Assembly: GCA_017640785.1 (NCBI GenBank) | Contig: JAEPPZ010000001.1 | Span: 476,172-540,171 of the forward strand | Direction: 5' to 3' | From: Balneola sp. | Lineage (GTDB): Bacteria; Bacteroidota; Rhodothermia; Balneolales; Balneolaceae | DNA length: 64,000 nucleotides | In this document: positions 17,661 through 26,151 of the stretch, in pieces | How positions within the stretch are numbered: position 1 is the stretch's first letter | Layout of the letters: each line of letters opens with the position of its first letter | Translations under genes and position numbers: made by a program | The notes under the pieces: generated by a model | Databases searched by the model: none | Seen by the model: only the letters and a program-made list of their open reading frames with translations | Told to the model about the DNA's origin: nothing

Positions 17661-17876
17661 TTACTTTTTCTTGTCGTACATGCGCTTAAAGCGATCCACA
17701 CGACCTGCTTTAGCAGAAAAGTTGTTGTTTTTGGTATAAAAAGGGTGATTTTTAGAATCTACCTCACTTTTGTAAATACCGTCTTTTGTGTTCATAGTAC
17801 TTCTGGTTGTAACCTCAGTACCGTCACTCATGACAACTGTAATTTCTTTGTAATCTGGATGAATACCGTTTTTCAT
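17661..17876 (-). CDS. rpmE: 50S ribosomal protein L31, zinc-independent (C-minus) form
   Basis: 71 residues. The conserved ends KNGIHPDYKEITVV and HPFYTKNNNFSAKAGRVDRFKRMY are typical of L31. The protein has the short (type A) length but no cysteine at all: where zinc-binding L31 has C-x-C and C-x2-C, this one reads MSDGTEV and EVDSKNHP. It therefore belongs to the C-minus group that does not bind zinc. It lies 68 bp downstream of the MoxR/ChlI-type ATPase gene on the same strand and has its own strong terminator. Confidence 0.93.
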   Translation of the reverse strand: MKNGIHPDYKEITVVMSDGTEVTTRSTMNTKDGIYKSEVDSKNHPFYTKNNNFSAKAGRVDRFKRMYDKKK

Positions 17877-17944
17877 AATACTGGCTGTTTCGAATTTTTC
17901 AAAGGCTTTAAATATAAGATTATATCTGAGCTAATTCAATCATT

Positions 17945-19444
17945 TTATATATCAAAATCATCATCATCATTTAAGCCGCTAATTGATGAAAACATAGAGC
18001 CTAACATATCTGTATACAAAGCCTCGTCGTCTAAGTCCTGCTTGCTGAGAAGCGAGTTTTGGTGCATGGCTTCTAATACCAGATCCATCCAGGAATAAAA
18101 TTCATCTTTGCCTGCGTCTTTAATATGTTTGCTGACTAGGTCTTTGAGTCCGTCCACACCATCCAGTGCTTTCTTGTATTCTTTTGCTGATAAAGTGTCG
18201 GGCAAATTCACTTCATTTCCTTCTGCAAACCAATCGGTGATCGGTTTATACATTTCTTTAACATTTTCAGCTTTGCTCTGTGGGTCGGGAAACACTTTTT
18301 TGAATGTCTTATTTATTGCCTTTCCAACAATATGCTTAGCAACACTTATTGCCCCTTCTTGTTCACCTTCATAAACCAATTCAAGCTTTCCGGTGAGAGC
18401 CGGTATCATGTGGAAAATATCGGCTATTCTAATCTGTGCAGTTTTCTCATTATTGATCACCGCTCTTCTTTCAGCAGAAGAAAAAACCTGCTCCATGGCA
18501 GTAATGGTCATTCTGGTAGACACTCCACTTTTTTGATCGATATACTCAGAGCTGCGGGCTTCAAACGCTGTTTGTTCTATTATCTCTCTGTAAATTTCTG
18601 GAATTGATACCTTTACAGAATCACCTCTTTCTTGCCACGCCTCCTGGCTGGTTATTTTTAATCCTGTTTCAATTTCACGAGGATAATGAGTAATTATCTG
18701 AGCATCAATTCTGTCTTTTAAAGGAGTAATGATGTTCCCCCGGTTGGTATAATCTTCCGGATTAGCAGAAAAAGCCATGGATACATCAATTGGCATTCGG
18801 ATGTTAAACCCTCTGATCTGAATATCTCTTTCCTGCATAATATTCAACAAAGCAACCTGAATTCTGGGCTGCAGATCCGGTAATTCATTGATCACAAATA
18901 TTCCCCGGTTTGTTCTTGGGATCAGTCCGTAGTTGATCACATTTTCATCGGCCAGATCCAATTTTTTGGTTGCTGCTTTTATAGGGTCGATATCTCCAAT
19001 AAGATCAGCGACTGTTGTATCCGGAGTTGCCAGTTTTTCTCCATATCTGTAAGAACGGTGAAGCCAACTAATTTCGGTTTCTTCACCTTTTTCTTCAATA
19101 AGGTTTTTCGCGAATTTTGAGATCGGGTTAAAAGGATCATCATTAATAACCGAACCTTTAACAACCGGAATATATTCATCCAAAAATTGAACCAAAGATC
19201 TTAAAATACGAGTCTTAGCCTGGCCTCTTAGCCCCAACAGAATCATATCATGTTTCGATATTATAGCATGCTGAATTTGAGGGACAACCGTCTTATCATA
19301 GCCAATAATACCAGAGAAAAGCTTTTCACCGGTTTTTATCCCGGAAATCATATTCTTTCTTAACTCATCTTTAACTGATAGAGATTCCCAGCCGCTTTCT
19401 TTGAGTTCTTTTAGCGTTGAAATTCTATTGTGCAAATCATTCAT
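17945..19444 (-). CDS. MoxR/ChlI-type AAA+ ATPase (magnesium-chelatase-like)
   Basis: 499 residues. The AAA+ core has a Walker A loop GLRGQAKT (71-78; alanine replaces the last glycine of GxxxxGK), Walker B GIFVINELPD, sensor 1 MAFSANPEDYTNRG and an arginine-finger region FSANPED...LKDRIDAQI. The C-terminal third (from about residue 380) is helical and without a recognised domain. Related proteins are often annotated as magnesium chelatase subunit I, but there is no bacteriochlorophyll gene here. Such ATPases normally work with a VWA-domain partner as chaperones; none is in the window. The GxRGQAKT form of Walker A appears to be a subfamily trait, not a loss of function. Confidence 0.85.
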   Translation of the reverse strand: MNDLHNRISTLKELKESGWESLSVKDELRKNMISGIKTGEKLFSGIIGYDKTVVPQIQHAIISKHDMILLGLRGQAKTRILRSLVQFLDEYIPVVKGSVINDDPFNPISKFAKNLIEEKGEETEISWLHRSYRYGEKLATPDTTVADLIGDIDPIKAATKKLDLADENVINYGLIPRTNRGIFVINELPDLQPRIQVALLNIMQERDIQIRGFNIRMPIDVSMAFSANPEDYTNRGNIITPLKDRIDAQIITHYPREIETGLKITSQEAWQERGDSVKVSIPEIYREIIEQTAFEARSSEYIDQKSGVSTRMTITAMEQVFSSAERRAVINNEKTAQIRIADIFHMIPALTGKLELVYEGEQEGAISVAKHIVGKAINKTFKKVFPDPQSKAENVKEMYKPITDWFAEGNEVNLPDTLSAKEYKKALDGVDGLKDLVSKHIKDAGKDEFYSWMDLVLEAMHQNSLLSKQDLDDEALYTDMLGSMFSSISGLNDDDDFDI

Positions 19445-19503
19445 AAATATCCTATTTAATCAATTAACCGAGATGAAAAGCTCTTCATTCACCAAATCAG
19501 AAA

Positions 19504-20763
19504 TTAGTCTGAAATATTTGTGAGTGCTTTGGCTTTCAGTAAAGTTTCTTCCCATTCTTGTCCCGGTATAGAGTCTGCTGTTATAGCACCGCCAACAGGA
19601 TAAACCAGCTTATTACTCTTTATTAAGGCCGTTCTAATAACAACGCTAAAATCGAAATCATTTTCAGGAGTAAAATACCCAATGGCTCCAGAGTATACTC
19701 CTCTTCTATAGTCTTCAATTTCTTCAATTGCTTTCATCGCTGCGATCTTTGGTGCCCCGGTCATTGAACCCATCGGGAAACATGCTTTTAATATTTTTAT
19801 AGGATCAGTTGCTGCTTTTGCTTCCGCTTCAATTGTTGAAACCATCTGATGAACAGTTTCAAAACTTTGTATTTCAAAAAGCTTTGAAACTTTTACAGAA
19901 CCCTCTTTTGCTATTTTACTTAAATCATGGCGAACAAGATCAACGATCATCAGATTCTCAGCTCTCTCTTTTTCAGAATTACTTAATTCTTCAATTTTTA
20001 AACTGTCTTCCTCTTCAGATCTGGAAACCGTTCCCTTAATTGGTTGAGATATTATTTTATTCCCCTTCTTTGATAAAAACCTTTCCGGTGAAGCAGAACA
20101 AATCTCTAAACCATTAAACTTTATGTAACTACCAAATGGAACCGGTCCAACTGCTTTCATTTTCTTGTAAAGATCCCAGGCTTGTCCTGTTAATTTAAAC
20201 TCAAGTGGGTGAGAAATATTTATCTCATAGAAATCCCCTTCTCGAATCGAGTTTTGAGCAGTAATTATTTTCTCCAGATATTTTTCTTTTTCCAGTTGAT
20301 GAGTAGAGATAATAGAAATCTCGCCCTCAATTTCAGTCATTGGAAGGTCTTTACTTAACTCACCTTTAATAACCTCAACTCTATCATCAGAAATTTTTAC
20401 TACTAATTCCGGTATAAAGAAGTAAAGATCCGGAGCTTCCAATGATGCTGGATTCTCAGAAACAAGGTCTTCTATTGAATTTTTAAGATCGTACCCCAAA
20501 AACCCAAACATCCATTCCATTGGGTACTTTGTTCTGAAATCCTGAAAAGCTTCCCATGGATTTTTCTCTAGTTCTGCCACGCTCCCGTTTTCAAGAAGAT
20601 GAATTTTGTTTCCATATGCTCGTATCGAGGTTTTAGAACCCGCTGCAATAAATGACACAGTGCTGGATGGATGGTTTTTCATCTGAGATTCTAATAGAAT
20701 AAAATCTTCTTTCTTAGAATAGTGCCGATGAATGGATGATATTATTTGGTCTTTATCAGTCAT
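19504..20763 (-). CDS. pabB: Aminodeoxychorismate synthase component I (PabB/TrpE family)
   Basis: 419 residues. It converts chorismate and ammonia to 4-amino-4-deoxychorismate for folate. Chorismate-binding core motifs are all present: SASPERFLSKKGNKIISQPIKGTVSR in sequence, then AENLMIVDLVRHDLSKI, FETVHQMVSTIEA, and CFPMGSMTGAPK with GAIGYF and DFSVVIRTA. The short N-terminal domain and isolated location (no trp genes, no pabA next door) favour PabB over anthranilate synthase TrpE, but this separation is not absolute. It is divergent from pyrD with 74 bp between the starts used here. Confidence 0.85.
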   Translation of the reverse strand: MTDKDQIISSIHRHYSKKEDFILLESQMKNHPSSTVSFIAAGSKTSIRAYGNKIHLLENGSVAELEKNPWEAFQDFRTKYPMEWMFGFLGYDLKNSIEDLVSENPASLEAPDLYFFIPELVVKISDDRVEVIKGELSKDLPMTEIEGEISIISTHQLEKEKYLEKIITAQNSIREGDFYEINISHPLEFKLTGQAWDLYKKMKAVGPVPFGSYIKFNGLEICSASPERFLSKKGNKIISQPIKGTVSRSEEEDSLKIEELSNSEKERAENLMIVDLVRHDLSKIAKEGSVKVSKLFEIQSFETVHQMVSTIEAEAKAATDPIKILKACFPMGSMTGAPKIAAMKAIEEIEDYRRGVYSGAIGYFTPENDFDFSVVIRTALIKSNKLVYPVGGAITADSIPGQEWEETLLKAKALTNISD

Positions 20764-20837
20764 ATAATGATGAAAGAATTATAAGAGTTATCCATCATTT
20801 TTTTCAGCGATTTCTTATCATTGTCAGAAATAATTTT

Positions 20838-21863
20838 ATGCTATACAAAAGCCTGATCAAACCACTTATTTTTAAGAAAGACGCTGAACAAGCTCATGAT
20901 CTTGCTTTAAAGATTTCTAGTGCAACTAACCAATCTGTTGCGCTCCAAAAACTAGCATCTCTATTATATGGGGGTGGAACAGATCTTGAGAGAGAATTTT
21001 GGGGACTTAAGTTTAAAAACCCGATCGGTTTAGCAGCAGGGTTCGATAAAAACGGATGTACTCCAAAAGCTATGCAAGCACTGGGATTCGGCTTTATAGA
21101 AATAGGAAGTATTACCGCTAAGCCCTCAACCGGAAATCCAAAGCCCCGAGCCTTTCGACTTCCCAAAGATCATTCTTTGATCAACAGAATGGGATTGAAT
21201 AATGAAGGTACTGATGTAGTAGTAAATCGTTTGGAATCTCAAAATTTAGACATCCCGCTTGGTATTAATATCGCTAAGACCAATGATTCTACTATCCACG
21301 GCAGAGATGCTATTCTAGATTATGCATACAGTTATGAGAAAGCTCAAATAGTAGCCGATTATATTACAGTAAATATCTCATGCCCAAATACCGGCGAAGG
21401 TAAAACTTTTGAAGATCCTGAAGCATTAACATCGCTTTTAAAAGAATTAGATCCTTCATCAAATACAGTTCCAACACTTGTTAAGTTTTCTGTTGATACA
21501 AAACCTGACGTGTTATCGAAGCTTGTTGAGATATGTGAAAACTTTGGTGTTGACGGATATGTTGCTACAAACACTTCATCAAACAGAAAAGATTTAATTA
21601 CTTCAAAAGAAAAATTAACCACTATTGGAAACGGTGGACTTAGTGGCTCAGCTATAGCCAAAAAAAGTGACGAGGTAATTCTAACTCTTTATGAAATACT
21701 TCAGGGTTCAAAACCAATTATTGGAGTTGGAGGCATAGATAGTGTTGAGGCTGCCCAAAGAAAAATTGATGCAGGCGCTGATCTGCTTCAGGTTTATACC
21801 GGATTGGTTTATGAAGGTCCCGGTTTAATCCGAAGACTAAAAAAAGGAATCAAGCTTAAATGA
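20838..21863 (+). CDS. pyrD: Quinone-dependent dihydroorotate dehydrogenase (class 2)
   Basis: 341 residues from the ATG at 20838, which gives the canonical class 2 opening MLYKSLIKPLIF...AEQAHDLAL; an earlier in-frame ATG at 20736 would run back over pabB. The enzyme oxidises dihydroorotate to orotate in pyrimidine synthesis, passing electrons to quinone at the membrane. Motifs: NPIGLAAGFDKNG (61-73), PRAFRLPKDHSLINRMGLNN, VNISCPNTGEG (178-188), GGLSGSAI, and GVGGIDSVEAAQRKI. The N-terminal helices for the quinone tunnel are present. Oddity: the residue aligned with the class 2 catalytic serine is cysteine (C182), as in class 1 enzymes. Confidence 0.94.
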   Translation: MLYKSLIKPLIFKKDAEQAHDLALKISSATNQSVALQKLASLLYGGGTDLEREFWGLKFKNPIGLAAGFDKNGCTPKAMQALGFGFIEIGSITAKPSTGNPKPRAFRLPKDHSLINRMGLNNEGTDVVVNRLESQNLDIPLGINIAKTNDSTIHGRDAILDYAYSYEKAQIVADYITVNISCPNTGEGKTFEDPEALTSLLKELDPSSNTVPTLVKFSVDTKPDVLSKLVEICENFGVDGYVATNTSSNRKDLITSKEKLTTIGNGGLSGSAIAKKSDEVILTLYEILQGSKPIIGVGGIDSVEAAQRKIDAGADLLQVYTGLVYEGPGLIRRLKKGIKLK

Positions 21864-21871
21864 CCTCTATA

Positions 21872-24589
21872 CTATTTAAGCGGAAATTGAAACTTACACT
21901 GAAACTGAACTGCTTCGCCATCAATAATTAAGGGCTCAAAGGTCAGGTCATTTTCAATTGCAGAGTTAAAAGATCGTTCTACATTCTCATCAACGTCTTC
22001 AGAAACTATGTTATATTCTTCCACTACTCCCCTCTGGTTAACGTTTAGTAGATAAATAACTCTATCATTTACGGTAGTACTGTATTCTATTTTACTTAGA
22101 AAATCATCCAAGCCATCTCTGATCAACGGAGTTGGTTCAAGTTCACTGCAAAACAGGTTTTCATTAGAACTAACGGCTTCATTTTCTATTTCGGGATTCT
22201 CTTGATTTCCGGGTTCATTCTCTACCGGTTTCTGTAGTTCATTTTTTAAAACTTTAACCCTTGGAAGTAATTTAGAATTTCTAAAATTTGATATAAACAG
22301 ATCTAAATTAATTCTGGCTTTATCCCAATATTCCCCCCGATATGGAAACAAATCAGAAAAATCCGGTTCTTCTAAGGTTGAATCTACTAGTTGCTTGAAT
22401 TCTAATTTCTTTGATTCGCTTAAGGAATCATCTTTGAGGCTTATTTTTGCTGAGTCCTGTAGTATCTTGAAATTCTTTTTTTCTTGATCCCAACTTTGTT
22501 TTTGGCTAATCCAATTAGTGTAATTTTTCAGATAAACCTCTCCTTCTTTTGCCAGATTTATATAGACTTGAGTGGCATCAAAAAGTATAGAGGCAGATTC
22601 TATATTGTTGGTATTCTCTAAGGCTAGTTTTGTACTCTTTTCTGCTAATTCTTCTCGTGTAATTAAAGTATCTGCCTTTAATTGCCTGTACTGTTCTGCC
22701 AGCTCCATATCATTTGAGTCAGCCCCATCCTCTTTTTCAATATCATATTTCTCTGCCACCCTTTCTGCATACCTGGAATTTGGAAATTCCATTACTAGTT
22801 TTTTAGCATTTTCAAAGGCTTCTTCCTCATTCCCTTGTAAACTCTGAATTTCAATTAACGAATAATAGGAAATCGGTATCTCTTTACTTTCAGGGTAATT
22901 TTGAATTACATCACTAAAATATACTTTCGCACTATCGGGCATTTCAAGAGAGATAAAAAACAGGTTGCCCAATTCGTATTTAAGCTTAGCTATTTCGTTT
23001 CTGGTTTCAATCTTTTGTGATTCCTGAAAAGGCACTTCCGATAAATCCACTGATGTTTGAATATTGGCAAACGATCTTGATTGTTGATTAACTTGTTCTC
23101 CTTCATTAGTATTCTCAATTCCCGAATCAGAAGATGCCATTAATTCTCTGACTCTCCAGTTATCTACAAGAGGACGGTCACCCCAAACGGCTATGAACTG
23201 ACTCCTTGCATTAGCTTGAAGATTGGGGCTATTCACATTCAGGAAACCATTCCGCTCTGTACTGGCGGCTGTTTCGGAATTATTTGAAACATTTATCAGT
23301 GTATTATTCTGCTCTCTAAGGTTTTTTCTTTCTTCCTCTATCTCTTTTAGTTTCTTTTTTTTGATTTCGGCAACTAATGAATCTAACTGAGGTTGAGTTA
23401 GGTTTGAAACCCAAAGTAAACTATCCTTGTAATGGAGTTCGTTTTTTAATCTGGCGTATTCACCAAAAGAAAGAGCGAGTTCTTTGGCATTATAGTTTTC
23501 AGGTAACTTTTGAGCAGAAGCATTTTGTCTTGATGATGTATCATAATATGTCGCTGCTAATTCAAAATCATTATATCCGTATCTATAGATCTCAGCTAAT
23601 TCGTAATAAGTCAATGCTTTTGTTTCAGTGCTTGGCCTATCAACTTTATTGTTTAGTAACCTTTTATACACATATACTGCTTCCTCGAATTCCCCTTGTT
23701 TCTGATAAGTTTTTGCTATCTCGTAATCCAATTCTGTCTTGAATTCGGTGTTTTTATCATCTCTAACCATTTTGTTGAATGTATTTAACGCCGATTCGTT
23801 ATCACCTAAAAGCCTCGCTGTTTCTGCTCTTTTTCGAAGGGCTAAATACTGAAGATCATAATCAACGTAAAAATTTTCAACATTTCTGTAAGCATTATAA
23901 GCTTCTCTGTAATTTCCTTTTCGCTCATAAAGTTGTCCGAGTAAAAAGTATCCCCTTTCTTTATACTTCTTTTTGCTGAGGCTTGGTAGTGATTCACTAA
24001 GATGATCAATCGCATCTTCTAAGTTCTCTTGCTCCACATAGTATTGAGCAAGTATAGTTTTCAATTCAGCTTTTTTGTTTGTTTTCCAAATACCTTCCCG
24101 CTCCAACAGCTGCTCATTGATGTATTGTATCCCTTGTCCATAGAGTTCCATCTCAAGTAAAACTCTGCTTCTCCATAAAATAGATTCTTGTATAAGTTCT
24201 TCATCATTAGTTGTAAGAGCGATCTCCTGAAACTTTTGATCTGCTGAAAAATATTCCTTTTTAAAATAATATGACTTTCCAATCAAATGCAGGGAGTTAT
24301 CTACCCATTTCGAGTCCTCATATTTCCTTAAGATCTCCGCACCCTTTTCAATGGCCTTATCAAAATCTTGCGCACCGGCATTTATAGGTGTTTCATGAAT
24401 TCGAATAGGTTGCTGTGGATTATAATTGACTTTAGAATCCAAAACCTTTTGAACACCGGTATTATAGCTTTTTTTGGCATTATAATAGGTATTATAGTAT
24501 GCAGTGAAATTTCCCCAACTAGACTTCAAGCCTGATCCACATCCAAGAAAAACGATACTTGTTAGTAAAAGTAAGAGTCTTTTTTTCAT
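21872..24589 (-). CDS. TPR lipoprotein resembling T9SS component PorW/SprE
   Basis: 905 residues. A lipoprotein signal (LLLLLTSIVFLGC) precedes WGNFTAYYNTYYNAKKSYNTG, close to the opening region of SprE/PorW lipoproteins, which help build type IX secretion and gliding machinery. Multiple TPR units follow, for example WVDNSLHLIGKSYYFKKEYF, RGYFLLGQLYERKGNYREAY and AVYVYKRLLNN, interrupted by a long low-complexity segment near residues 390-480. The last ~90 residues (NDRVIYLLNVNQRGVVEEYN and onward) resemble a TonB/energy-transducer C-terminal domain. Presence of T9SS sorting tails elsewhere in this window makes a secretion role plausible. The PorW/SprE identity is inferred from layout and opening motif, not proven. 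Confidence 0.7.
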   Translation of the reverse strand: MKKRLLLLLTSIVFLGCGSGLKSSWGNFTAYYNTYYNAKKSYNTGVQKVLDSKVNYNPQQPIRIHETPINAGAQDFDKAIEKGAEILRKYEDSKWVDNSLHLIGKSYYFKKEYFSADQKFQEIALTTNDEELIQESILWRSRVLLEMELYGQGIQYINEQLLEREGIWKTNKKAELKTILAQYYVEQENLEDAIDHLSESLPSLSKKKYKERGYFLLGQLYERKGNYREAYNAYRNVENFYVDYDLQYLALRKRAETARLLGDNESALNTFNKMVRDDKNTEFKTELDYEIAKTYQKQGEFEEAVYVYKRLLNNKVDRPSTETKALTYYELAEIYRYGYNDFELAATYYDTSSRQNASAQKLPENYNAKELALSFGEYARLKNELHYKDSLLWVSNLTQPQLDSLVAEIKKKKLKEIEEERKNLREQNNTLINVSNNSETAASTERNGFLNVNSPNLQANARSQFIAVWGDRPLVDNWRVRELMASSDSGIENTNEGEQVNQQSRSFANIQTSVDLSEVPFQESQKIETRNEIAKLKYELGNLFFISLEMPDSAKVYFSDVIQNYPESKEIPISYYSLIEIQSLQGNEEEAFENAKKLVMEFPNSRYAERVAEKYDIEKEDGADSNDMELAEQYRQLKADTLITREELAEKSTKLALENTNNIESASILFDATQVYINLAKEGEVYLKNYTNWISQKQSWDQEKKNFKILQDSAKISLKDDSLSESKKLEFKQLVDSTLEEPDFSDLFPYRGEYWDKARINLDLFISNFRNSKLLPRVKVLKNELQKPVENEPGNQENPEIENEAVSSNENLFCSELEPTPLIRDGLDDFLSKIEYSTTVNDRVIYLLNVNQRGVVEEYNIVSEDVDENVERSFNSAIENDLTFEPLIIDGEAVQFQCKFQFPLK

Positions 24590-24626
24590 ACAAAAATTTC
24601 TAATATCAAACTCAAAACTACATGTT

Positions 24627-26060
24627 TTATTCTATTGTACTTACTTTTATCATGTTTGTACTACCTCTTTTTGCAATTGGTATTCCTGTTGTCAAAATGG
24701 CTCTGTCGCCTTTTTTAACAAAACCATTTTCTTGCAAAAATTCTTCCATTAATTTAACTCCCATATCTGTATCAAATATTTTTTCTACTCTTACAGAATA
24801 AACTCCCCATACCAGATTTAGTTGTCTTCTTACTTTTTGACTTTCAGTAAATGCTATTATTGGCGCATTTGGTCTGAATTTTGCAATTCTTCTGGCGGTG
24901 CTGCCCGAATTAGTAAGTGTTCCTATAACTTTAGCTTCAACGTTTTCTGCGATACTTACACATGAATAAGAGAGACTTTCCACAACTTGTTTTTCTTTCC
25001 ATTCCGGTTTATCAAAAGCTAAACTATTGTACAAATTTGTTCGGTTTTCTTCTACTTTTCGGCAGATTCTATCCATCACATTTACTGCCTCAAGAGGATA
25101 TTTTCCTGATGCGGTTTCTCCAGAAAGCATTACTGCATCAGTTCCATCGATAACTGCGTTTGCAACATCTGAACTTTCAGCTCTTGTTGGTCTGGGATTA
25201 TTGATCATCGAATCTAACATCTGAGTTGCAGTAATTACAGGCTTTCCGGCCATTCTACATTTTTCGATCAAAGTTTTTTGAACTATCGGAACCTCTTCTG
25301 TTGGAATCTCTATTCCAAGATCACCCCTTGCAACCATAATTCCATCACATTCTTCTATAATCTCATCTATTACTTCCAAAGCTTCAGGCTTTTCTATTTT
25401 TGCAATTATAGAAGCATTACTTCCGGCTGCACGAACTCTGGAGACAACATCTCTTATATCTTTTGCAGAGCGAACAAACGAAAGTGCGATTATATCAACA
25501 TCCTGGCTTATACCAAATTCTAAATCTTTTATATCCTTTTCAGTTAACGCCGGGATTGAAATCTTTACATTTGGAAGGTTGACCCCTTTTCGTGATTTCA
25601 GTAATCCGCCAACTACAACTTCTACATTAAGATCTTTTTCACTTTTGGAAATCACTTTGAATTCAAGTAAGCCATCATCCAATAATATTTTGTTGCCTAC
25701 TTCTGCTTCTTTTACAAGATCAGGATAATCGATAGGGATTTTTTTTGAAGTACCTTCGATATTATCGCCGGTTATAATAATTGAGCTACCCGTTTTAAGA
25801 ACCTGCCCCCCATTTTTCATCGAACCTACACGGATTTTTGGTCCTTGCAAATCCATCAGAATTGGAATACTGTACTTGTTAGCTTTTGCAACTTTCCTGA
25901 TATGACCAATAACTTGTGCGTGATCTTCATGGGTTCCATGCGAAAAATTTAACCTTGCTACATTCATTCCATGTAACAGTAAATCTTCTATTCCCTTTTC
26001 TGAGTTGCAACTAGGCCCAATTGTACAAACAATCTTGGTTCTGCGTCTTGTAGATATCAT
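24627..26060 (-). CDS. pyk: Pyruvate kinase
   Basis: 477 residues. It transfers phosphate from phosphoenolpyruvate to ADP in the last step of glycolysis. Signatures: RRTKIVCTIGPSC, NVARLNFSHGTHEDH, LMDLQGPKIRVG, MVARGDLGIEIPTEEVP, KPVITATQMLDSM, and NAVIDGTDAVMLSGETASG. The catalytic lysine segment (IIAKIEKPEA) is present. Length and domain order (A, B, C) are typical, with a shorter C-terminal allosteric domain. It is divergent from the first GWxTD gene with 91 bp between the starts. Confidence 0.97.
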   Translation of the reverse strand: MISTRRRTKIVCTIGPSCNSEKGIEDLLLHGMNVARLNFSHGTHEDHAQVIGHIRKVAKANKYSIPILMDLQGPKIRVGSMKNGGQVLKTGSSIIITGDNIEGTSKKIPIDYPDLVKEAEVGNKILLDDGLLEFKVISKSEKDLNVEVVVGGLLKSRKGVNLPNVKISIPALTEKDIKDLEFGISQDVDIIALSFVRSAKDIRDVVSRVRAAGSNASIIAKIEKPEALEVIDEIIEECDGIMVARGDLGIEIPTEEVPIVQKTLIEKCRMAGKPVITATQMLDSMINNPRPTRAESSDVANAVIDGTDAVMLSGETASGKYPLEAVNVMDRICRKVEENRTNLYNSLAFDKPEWKEKQVVESLSYSCVSIAENVEAKVIGTLTNSGSTARRIAKFRPNAPIIAFTESQKVRRQLNLVWGVYSVRVEKIFDTDMGVKLMEEFLQENGFVKKGDRAILTTGIPIAKRGSTNMIKVSTIE

Positions 26061-26151
26061 ATAATTATTTAAATAGCTTTTTGTTATACTAAAGATAACC
26101 GATTTGTCGTTATCATTTCGGATTGTTTTTATTCAATATTATATAGCTAAC

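Noticed and set aside
19504..20763. Anthranilate synthase component I (TrpE)
   Set aside because: No trp genes nearby and the N-terminal region is short; PabB preferred, though not fully excluded.
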